The position numbers were made by a program, and so were the translations under genes. From Halothece sp. MAG (GTDB lineage: Bacteria > Cyanobacteriota > Cyanobacteriia > Cyanobacteriales > Rubidibacteraceae), in assembly GCA_018610095.1 (NCBI GenBank), contig JAHEOB010000081.1, positions 1-8,014 of the forward strand: 8,014 bases of DNA, written 5' to 3'. The first letter of the stretch is position 1; the number at the start of each line of letters is the position of its first letter. Positions 1 to 5,316 of the stretch are shown here, in pieces. The notes under the pieces are model-generated. The model saw only the letters and a program-made list of their open reading frames with translations, did no database searches and was not told the origin of the DNA.

Positions 1-24
1 CAGACTATAAGGCATTAACGATCA

Positions 25-33
25 TGTCCGTAT
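25..33 (+). promoter_or_regulatory. TGTCCGTAT motif, copy A
   Basis: Exact TGTCCGTAT. It is the copy furthest from the uma2 start and shares the nonamer, but not its flanks, with the copies at 96 and 7777. A role as a protein-binding site is inferred only from recurrence in non-coding DNA. Confidence 0.35.
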
Positions 34-95
34 CTTTCTCTTTTTTCATCATAATACGCTCTATTCTAAAATGACTATTATAAAAATCTATCTAT

Positions 96-112
96 TGTCC
101 GTATAAATAAGT
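96..112 (+). promoter_or_regulatory. TGTCCGTAT motif, copy B (extended 17-bp form)
   Basis: TGTCCGTATAAATAAGT matches 7777-7793 in 16 of 17 positions, the one difference being A for G at position 14. In the right-hand copy that change creates the ATG of the WYL gene. No similarity extends beyond the 17 bp on either side. It lies about 50-60 bp upstream of the transcription start predicted from the -10 box at 147-152. Operator or recombination remnant are both possible. Confidence 0.45.
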
Positions 113-114
113 GC

Positions 115-122
115 GCGATCGC
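115..122. repeat. HIP1 octamer (intergenic copy)
   Basis: Perfect GCGATCGC, extended to the palindrome GCGCGATCGCGC (113-124). Further perfect HIP1 sites lie within genes at 827, 1942, 2854, 3344, 4400 and 7914 (first base given). HIP1 is a highly over-represented palindrome in many cyanobacterial genomes and is the main base-composition clue to the host. Confidence 0.9.
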
Positions 123-138
123 GCTAAATCGGTTCATG

Positions 139-147
139 TATCCGTAT
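139..147 (+). promoter_or_regulatory. TGTCCGTAT-like motif, copy C
   Basis: TATCCGTAT has one mismatch to the TGTCCGTAT consensus. Its last base is the first base of the TATAAT box at 147-152, so a protein bound here would cover the spacer and -10 region of the predicted uma2 promoter. Confidence 0.35.
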
Positions 148-152
148 ATAAT
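147..152 (+). promoter_or_regulatory. Predicted -10 box of the uma2 gene
   Basis: Perfect TATAAT, ending 32 bases before the start codon. No good -35 hexamer lies 16-18 bases upstream (the best is CTAAAT), so the promoter may be activator-dependent or weak. The transcription start would fall near 159, giving a leader of about 26 nt without a visible Shine-Dalgarno sequence. Confidence 0.35.
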
Positions 153-184
153 ATTTAAAGTAATCTTACATTCAACAAAAGCCT

Positions 185-751
185 ATGATTTCTAGTCAAA
201 CCCAATCCCAACTTTCCCTAGAAGCGTTCCTGCAATTACCCGAAACGAAACCCGCTCAAGAATATATTGATGGTACAATTTACACCAAGCCCATGCCGAA
301 AGGAAAACATAGTCGCTTACAAATTCGCCTAGCAACTGAAATTAATCAGGTTGCAGAGGCGCAAGCGATTGCAACAGCTTTTACAGAATTACGCTGTACG
401 TTTGGTGGTCGCTCAATTGTTCCTGATATTAGTGTTTTTAATTGGGATAATATACCAGTGAATGAAAAAGGAGAAATTGAGGATACGTTCACCATTGCTC
501 CGGATTGGACGATTGAAATTCTGTCTCCCGAACAAAGTTCAATCCGAGTGATCAATAATATTCTTTTTTGCTTAGATCAGGGCACTGAATTAGGTTGGTT
601 AATTGATCCAGAAGAACGATTGGTGATGGCTTTTTTGCCACAACAACAACCGAGAACTTATCAGGGCAATGAAATCATACAGGGCTTCAGTCGCTTACCG
701 AATTTCCAGCTATCGGTTGATACGATTTTTAGTTATTTAACATTAAAGTAA
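185..751 (+). CDS. Uma2 family (DUF820, PD-(D/E)XK-fold) endonuclease
   Basis: Encodes 188 aa, a normal length for the Uma2/DUF820 family, which is greatly expanded in cyanobacteria and has a restriction-endonuclease-like fold. Family landmarks are visible: EYIDG (26-30), the KGKHSRLQ segment (39-46), E68 in TELRC, VPDISVF with D81, WTIEILSP with E111, and GWLIDPEERLV (137-147). D81 and E111 are the probable metal ligands. The IEILSPEQS...NNILFCLDQGTELGWLIDP pattern resembles a cyanobacterial subgroup rather than the commoner one with an EKxxxY helix. There is no signal peptide or membrane segment. The ATG at 185 is used because it begins the family's usual N-terminus; no Shine-Dalgarno is seen. 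The gene converges on cas3' with 20 bp between stop codons. The biological role of this family is not established, and involvement in CRISPR defence is only a possibility raised by position and shared upstream motifs. Confidence 0.88.
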   Translation: MISSQTQSQLSLEAFLQLPETKPAQEYIDGTIYTKPMPKGKHSRLQIRLATEINQVAEAQAIATAFTELRCTFGGRSIVPDISVFNWDNIPVNEKGEIEDTFTIAPDWTIEILSPEQSSIRVINNILFCLDQGTELGWLIDPEERLVMAFLPQQQPRTYQGNEIIQGFSRLPNFQLSVDTIFSYLTLK

Positions 752-752
752 A

Positions 753-767
753 TTCCTTTTTAAGGAA
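753..767. terminator. Small convergent hairpin between uma2 and cas3'
   Basis: TTCCTT-TTT-AAGGAA forms a 6-bp stem with a 3-nt loop exactly between the two converging stop codons. On the minus strand it is followed by TTTACTTT, so it could act as a weak intrinsic terminator for the cas operon. On the + strand no T-run follows. The stem has only two G-C pairs, so the call is tentative. Confidence 0.4.
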
Positions 768-771
768 AGCA

Positions 772-3069
772 TCAAACCACATAAAAATCTTCATTATCAG
801 GGCATTTGAGAGCAAAGCCTGCTTGCGCGATCGCGAGGATTCCTGACAAAGTTGGGAAAAATAGGTATTCTTTAGGTTTACTCATGCCATAATCAGATAC
901 TTGTATGGGATAGGACTCTAAACCTTGTTTTTTTAACTTATAAATTGCCCAACGGTTATTACGATGTTCTTTGACAATGACGCCTGGAATATAAGTATTT
1001 TGGATTGCTTCTTGTAAGGGCTTAGGTAAGGTTGTAGGATGGATACTCCCTAATTGCATCCGTTTAATGATTAGATTCTTGAAAGCGTATAGTTTTCCCA
1101 AATAATTATATTTGAATTCCTCTAAATCAAAAACTTGTAAGCTAAAAGCAAGATTGTAAGGAATTTCTGCGCGTTGAGTGAGTGTAATTTCATTTTCATT
1201 AGTCTCAAACTCTAAAAAGCGTAATAAATGAATGGGATCAAGATGGGTATCCCCAACTTCATCTAGGAGTAGATTGTTGGGATCATGAACAATCAGATTG
1301 GGGAATAATTGATCGCGGAAGCGAAATAAGGGTGCATAACTTTCTTTCAGAATAGTGGCATATTCGAGTAAGTCTTCAGCAATTTCCTGATCTTGTTGAA
1401 TTAACTCTTCCACTTCTTCTAGGGTTCTTTCACCTGCTTGGATTTCTTCCCACTCTTGTTGATAGTTTGCTTTGAGAAAGCTTTTAACACAATTGCGTCC
1501 TCCTTTAATATATTTCCAGTCTTTTTGAATTTTTTTTACGGAACACTTTGCAATATTTTCAGCGCCTTGAATAACTTTCATCCGTTGGCGATAATAAGTC
1601 CATTCTTTGTTTCCGCCTAAAACGTTTTGCAGGGTTTGATATAGTTTTATAACTAAATCTTCTTGCGGTAAATCTGCCAAAACCGTTTCTAGTTCAAGAA
1701 GCGGTCTGGCAATTTCTAAAAAGGCTTCTGATTTCCAATAAACATCTAGAAAAGGACGTTTTAAGCACTCTAAATGTGATAACATTTCTGCTAACTCTTT
1801 ACGCCCTTGGGAACCATCAAAGGTCTCAATTCCTTGTTCCCATGCTTGCGGTGGTAAATAGCCGATCGCGCTAGAGGGAATATTGGTTTCTGATTTACCT
1901 AACACCCTTCCGACACGCCCTAACCGTTGCCAAAAAGAAGCGCGATCGCGCACTGAAAAAATTAACCAGTCTAAGTTTTGTCGAGAGGGTTCAGGAAATT
2001 TTTCAAAATTAAAGCCAACATCAACCGTGCTAGTGGCTAAAATGACTTGTTTCTGGGCTGCAACTTGACGGTCATCAATGGGAGTATTACCAATAATGCG
2101 TCCAATTTGATTCTGTAATCCTTTAGCTTTTAGATGATCGTAAATGCGATTAAGTGTATCTTTAGAATCAAGAATGACTGCCCCATTTTGATCGGGAAAA
2201 CTTTCTAATTGTTGCAGCACTTGTTGCGTAATTGCTTCAATCAGTGAGTCTTTTTCTTCAGGTTTGGCACGAATTTCTAAATCAATGGCAGTTTGAGACG
2301 GAATCAGGTTATTGTTATTTTCAGTACCGTTAATTTCTTTAATTTTAACTCCTTCCTGTTGTAAAGTTTTTAACGCAGCTTGACAAGCCCGTTCTGGAGT
2401 AGCGGTTAATAAAATAACTTTTCGATTGTGTTGGAAATAGCCAAAGACATGAGAAAGGGCTAAATAGAAAAATAAACTAACCAGTTGTTTCGCATTGTAG
2501 AGATGAAATTCATCAAAGATTACAGTCGAAAAACTGCTGTAAAATTCACTAGCAATATTTCCTCGATCTAAATGGTTATAAGCAAAGAAAGTCGCGTAGT
2601 AAAAAATATCGGGATTGGTAACTAAAAGAATGGGTTTCCCGCCACATTCTGGGAAAATCGTTGCAGGCTCACGAAGGACATTATAGAGTTTTTCTCCAGA
2701 ACGTTTCCCCACGCGATCATCAGACCATTCTTTGATATATCTGGCTGATGCTGCTTTGACAACATGGGGTAAACCAGCTTTTTGAACGAACTCTTCTGCT
2801 GCGGTAGTTTGCTGTTCAATTAAAGCATTGGTGGGAGCAATATAAACAGCACTGCGATCGCGATTATGTTTTAAGGTACTTAAACCCGCTTTAGTTTTTC
2901 CAGTTGCAGTTGGAGCAACATCAAGAACAATATCATGGGTTTTAGCTGCTTCAAAAACATCCACTTGATGCTGTAATGCTTGTTCTAAGCAGTCTTGGAG
3001 TTCAGTAGGAATCTGGGAACAAGCAGCAATATAAGCTGGTTCTAGGTGTAAGTTTAGTTGATTACTCAT
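772..3069 (-). CDS. cas3': CRISPR-associated helicase Cas3' (type I-D, no HD domain)
   Basis: A 765-aa superfamily 2 DExH helicase. Numbering from the chosen start: Q35 of a Q-like motif, Walker A VAPTATGKT (51-59), motif Ia YIAPTNALIEQQ (76-87), motif II DEFH (186-189), motif III TAT (222-224), motif V VILATSTVDVGFNF (342-355), motif VI QRLGRVGR (381-388). All helicase motifs look intact. There is no HD nuclease domain, as expected for subtype I-D, where HD sits on Cas10d. Cas3' is recruited to target-bound Cascade and unwinds DNA using ATP. The ATG at 3069 is preferred because MSNQLNLHLEPAYIAACSQ leads directly into the family N-terminus. It overlaps the csc1 stop by 8 nt (ATGAGTAA), implying translational coupling. 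An in-frame ATG at 3132 would add 21 residues read from csc1 sequence in another frame, which is unlikely. It is the last gene of the operon. One stretch (1501-1560) is only 25% G+C by hand count and encodes a lysine-rich segment. Confidence 0.93.
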   Translation of the reverse strand: MSNQLNLHLEPAYIAACSQIPTELQDCLEQALQHQVDVFEAAKTHDIVLDVAPTATGKTKAGLSTLKHNRDRSAVYIAPTNALIEQQTTAAEEFVQKAGLPHVVKAASARYIKEWSDDRVGKRSGEKLYNVLREPATIFPECGGKPILLVTNPDIFYYATFFAYNHLDRGNIASEFYSSFSTVIFDEFHLYNAKQLVSLFFYLALSHVFGYFQHNRKVILLTATPERACQAALKTLQQEGVKIKEINGTENNNNLIPSQTAIDLEIRAKPEEKDSLIEAITQQVLQQLESFPDQNGAVILDSKDTLNRIYDHLKAKGLQNQIGRIIGNTPIDDRQVAAQKQVILATSTVDVGFNFEKFPEPSRQNLDWLIFSVRDRASFWQRLGRVGRVLGKSETNIPSSAIGYLPPQAWEQGIETFDGSQGRKELAEMLSHLECLKRPFLDVYWKSEAFLEIARPLLELETVLADLPQEDLVIKLYQTLQNVLGGNKEWTYYRQRMKVIQGAENIAKCSVKKIQKDWKYIKGGRNCVKSFLKANYQQEWEEIQAGERTLEEVEELIQQDQEIAEDLLEYATILKESYAPLFRFRDQLFPNLIVHDPNNLLLDEVGDTHLDPIHLLRFLEFETNENEITLTQRAEIPYNLAFSLQVFDLEEFKYNYLGKLYAFKNLIIKRMQLGSIHPTTLPKPLQEAIQNTYIPGVIVKEHRNNRWAIYKLKKQGLESYPIQVSDYGMSKPKEYLFFPTLSGILAIAQAGFALKCPDNEDFYVV

Positions 3070-3817
3070 CTCGTCCACCCAAAAATTGAAGGTTAGCAGG
3101 AACAATAAAATCCCCGATTTGCCAAGCTTCACCGTAAAATTGCAAGTTTTTTAGCAAGGAAACAGGGGGAATGGAAATCACATCAAACGCCAGCATTTGT
3201 AAGTTCGGTGGAATATCAGCGGAATTGAGATAGGTGTTGCACGTATATTGATCAGCGGGAAGGGCGTAAACTGACAACTCCTGCCTAATATCCACACGGA
3301 CTTTACTGCTAAATTTGCCAACACGGATATATTCTGGAATAGCGCGATCGCCGAAAATAATGGTTTGGAAACGATTATTCCGTTCAATCATTCGTAAGCG
3401 TCCCATTTGGGGAAAGTTACTGGGACGAAAACTATTAGGCTTTTTCCCGCTACGATGGGTTGGTAAATCTTCTCGCGCTGTTGCCACGCGATTTTGCATC
3501 ATGGCATACCAGTAAGCATCGGAAAGGGCATTAAACTGTTCAAAGCGAAACGCAACGTCATTCACCGGCCAAGCGGGAAGGATGTAACACTGTTCTGCTA
3601 AAGGCGTTAGGTGTTCAATATATTTCGGTTTAGCAGTTTCTTTTCCAGTGAGACGATAGGGAGAATTAGCCCAGCCTAACGCATAAGCAAGGGCATAATT
3701 GCCGATGGTGCCTTCGGTATAGTAAGTATCAGAAAGTTCCCGCGAGGCAAAGAAAATGGGTTCTGCGCACCAGAGTTCCACTAACTTTGCCGTTGTAAAC
3801 GTCTTGGTTTCCGACAT
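3062..3817 (-). CDS. csc1: Type I-D Cascade subunit Csc1 (Cas5d)
   Basis: A 251-aa protein recognised as Csc1, the Cas5-group RAMP of subtype I-D, from overall sequence character and its place directly after csc2. In the complex it caps the 5' handle of the crRNA and contacts Cas10d near the PAM. Recognisable segments are the N-terminal LVELWCAEPIFFASRELSDTY strand-helix region, YALGWANSPY, a central basic stretch (RSGKKPNSFRPSNFPQMGRL), and IPPVSLLKNLQFYGEAW near the C-terminus. No catalytic Cas6-like histidine site is apparent. The ATG lies 3 nt after the csc2 stop with no Shine-Dalgarno sequence, so translation probably depends on re-initiation by ribosomes leaving csc2. The 3' end overlaps the cas3' start by 8 nt. 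The length is within the usual range, with no sign of damage. Confidence 0.9.
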   Translation of the reverse strand: MSETKTFTTAKLVELWCAEPIFFASRELSDTYYTEGTIGNYALAYALGWANSPYRLTGKETAKPKYIEHLTPLAEQCYILPAWPVNDVAFRFEQFNALSDAYWYAMMQNRVATAREDLPTHRSGKKPNSFRPSNFPQMGRLRMIERNNRFQTIIFGDRAIPEYIRVGKFSSKVRVDIRQELSVYALPADQYTCNTYLNSADIPPNLQMLAFDVISIPPVSLLKNLQFYGEAWQIGDFIVPANLQFLGGRDE

Positions 3818-3820
3818 CAG

Positions 3821-4843
3821 TTATTGATTTTGTTTTTTACTTTGTTGTTTGTTCTTTCCGCTTTTGGCTTCAGGGACTCTCCGAAATTCCTCATAAGAGG
3901 CATTTAAACGTTTGAGGAACGATTCTTGTTCTGCAGGAGACCAGTGATGATCAATATCAGCTAAAAATTCATCTAATTCACTCTCTGAAAGTTGCATGGA
4001 AACGCCTCGTTTATTGGTCCAGTCGGCAATAATGTTTTCAGTCGCTTCAATCAATGAGTTAGTGGAAAGGGGATGTTCAAGTTGCGTATTGGGATCAGCC
4101 TGCATCTTGTCATATATGCCCTGTACCAGTTCTAAGGAACTTGGTAATTCAGCCATCCCGCCAAACACTCCTAAAATTTGATTTTCCATGCGTCCCACGC
4201 GACTAGAAACCGCACCATAACGACTCGTTAACAGCAGGTTACCAACGGCATAACGTAATTCATCAGCAGTAACATCTTTTAGGGTGAGAACATCCAGAAA
4301 GTGGACACTGGGTTTAATATATTCACTGGTATTAAGAGAGGTAGAAGCATTTCCTTGTTCATCACGCATCGTTCCCGTTTCATAGAGGGCATTAATCGTG
4401 CGATCGCCAATTAATTCGGTAGAAGGTAAAATGCTAAAGGCATCCTCAGTCCAAACGCGACTTTTCTGTGCCCCTTCCCCGCCAGCGGCAAAGCCGTAAA
4501 GAAAGCAATCAATACATTTTTCACAGGGGGCATTGGTATTCAGAGAACACAGTTTGTCTATTTTTGGTGCTGTATAAAGCAAATCGTAGGAACGTAAAAA
4601 TTCGCGTCCCCGTCGCCGTTCTGGGGCAACTTGTTTCCGCTTGGTCATGACTAAACGCGGAATGGTAGTTTGATCTTCTATACCTGCAGCAACAGTTTCA
4701 CTCGACATGGGTTCCCCAGTTCCTTCGGTACGGAAAATGGTTTCCGATTGGGTAGTTCGCAATACCACTAAGCCAATGGTGCGACCTTTGGGAAAGTTTT
4801 CGTATTGTGGGGCAAGATAAGGGCTTAATTTTTCCATAGACAT
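3821..4843 (-). CDS. csc2: Type I-D Cascade backbone subunit Csc2 (Cas7d)
   Basis: A 340-aa Cas7-group RAMP. Several copies polymerise along the crRNA spacer and form the Cascade backbone. Four closely placed cysteines (C99, C107, C110, C113 in LCSLNTNAPCEKCIDCFLYGF) form the zinc-binding element typical of Csc2. The basic stretch MTKRKQVAPERRRGREFLRSYD (66-87) and the glycine-rich FAAGGEGAQKSRVW segment probably contact crRNA or DNA. HFLDVLTLKDVT and LLLTSRYGAVSSRVGRMENQI belong to the conserved core. The tail (SGKNKQQSKKQNQ) is polar, basic and probably disordered. The first ATG is chosen over the one two codons later because AAGGAG lies 8 nt upstream of it. The gene is 29 nt downstream of cas10d and 3 nt ahead of csc1, so it is part of one transcript; its own strong ribosome-binding site fits the need for multiple copies. 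Confidence 0.94.
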   Translation of the reverse strand: MSMEKLSPYLAPQYENFPKGRTIGLVVLRTTQSETIFRTEGTGEPMSSETVAAGIEDQTTIPRLVMTKRKQVAPERRRGREFLRSYDLLYTAPKIDKLCSLNTNAPCEKCIDCFLYGFAAGGEGAQKSRVWTEDAFSILPSTELIGDRTINALYETGTMRDEQGNASTSLNTSEYIKPSVHFLDVLTLKDVTADELRYAVGNLLLTSRYGAVSSRVGRMENQILGVFGGMAELPSSLELVQGIYDKMQADPNTQLEHPLSTNSLIEATENIIADWTNKRGVSMQLSESELDEFLADIDHHWSPAEQESFLKRLNASYEEFRRVPEAKSGKNKQQSKKQNQ

Positions 4844-4851
4844 GGTGATTT

Positions 4852-4857
4852 CTCCTT
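4852..4857 (-). promoter_or_regulatory. Ribosome binding site of csc2
   Basis: Minus-strand AAGGAG, 8 nt before the ATG at 4843. It decides in favour of the first of two close methionines (MSM...) and is as strong as the site of the promoter-proximal gene, fitting the high copy number of the backbone subunit. Confidence 0.75.
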
Positions 4858-4872
4858 GTATCAGTCGTGGTA

Positions 4873-5316
4873 TTAGTTGACAGATTCCGTAAAAGAGGCT
4901 TCCTCAGCAGTTTGGTCAGCCTCTGCTTTCAGTTTTTGACGTTCTTCTTGTAAAAAGAACAGATAAGCTGCTTCTAAGGTTTTACGGTCAGATAGCAATC
5001 GTTCTGGGCGGGTGTGATAAACATTGTCAAACAGTTGGCGTAACACGTCATAAAATTGTTTGATTTGTTCGTGCTTAGTGGCGCCGACACCATGTTCTCG
5101 AATGCGGTCTAAGCGCTTATGATACTCTTCGATTAAGGATGCAAAAATCGTATCCCAGTCTAAATGGGGCTTTCGTGTCCGAATTGCTTTGATAAATTCC
5201 GAAAATGGTTCTGTTTGGGCGGTTCGGCGGAAAGAACTTCCCCAAAGTTTACTTTCGGCTGCAATACGAGCAGCTTGTTTGAGATAATTAGAAACGCGAT
5301 CATTTTCTTGTGACAT
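4873..5316 (-). CDS. cas11d: Cas11d small subunit from an internal start inside cas10d
   Basis: The in-frame ATG at codon 758 of cas10d is preceded by GGAGAG with a 4-nt gap (GGAG with a 6-nt gap), a better Shine-Dalgarno than an arbitrary in-gene sequence should have. The product would be 147 aa, starting MSQENDRVSNYLKQAARIAA and ending with the cas10d C-terminus. It is almost entirely helical, with a basic face (SSFRRTAQ, IRTRKPH, YHKRLDRIREHG). Independent translation of a Cas11d small subunit from the 3' end of cas10d is established for subtype I-D; several copies line the belly of Cascade beside the Cas7d backbone. An alternative in-frame ATG seven codons upstream (codon 751) has no Shine-Dalgarno, so 758 is preferred. 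What is seen is the site and the reading frame; expression here is inferred. Confidence 0.8.
   Translation of the reverse strand: MSQENDRVSNYLKQAARIAAESKLWGSSFRRTAQTEPFSEFIKAIRTRKPHLDWDTIFASLIEEYHKRLDRIREHGVGATKHEQIKQFYDVLRQLFDNVYHTRPERLLSDRKTLEAAYLFFLQEERQKLKAEADQTAEEASFTESVN

Larger units (their letters stand above)
1..184. other. Non-coding region upstream of the uma2 gene
   Basis: This AT-rich stretch has no convincing reading frame on either strand. It contains three same-strand copies of a TGTCCGTAT-like motif (25-33, 96-104, 139-147), one HIP1 octamer inside a 12-bp palindrome (113-124), and a TATAAT box at 147-152. There is no CRISPR-type repeat. It most likely holds the promoter and control sites of the uma2 gene; what lies further left is outside the window. 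Confidence 0.6.

Noticed and set aside
1..184. A CRISPR array or leader at the left edge
   Set aside because: The motif copies are only 9-17 bp, unevenly spaced (71 and 43 bp) and lack the repeat-spacer pattern of a CRISPR array.
346..555. A 69-codon minus-strand frame inside the uma2 gene
   Set aside because: It lies fully within a clear Uma2 coding sequence and has no recognisable protein features.
3070..3132. A 21-residue hydrophobic N-terminal extension of Cas3' (MKLGKSGILLFLLTFNFWVDE)
   Set aside because: It resembles a membrane segment, but it is the 3' part of csc1 read in another frame. The ATG at 3069 gives the family-like N-terminus and a coupled overlap with the csc1 stop.
3293..3304. 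A minus-strand TGTCCGTAT-like match in csc1, and another near 7252 in cas10d
   Set aside because: Each has two mismatches to the consensus and lies in coding sequence; likely chance.
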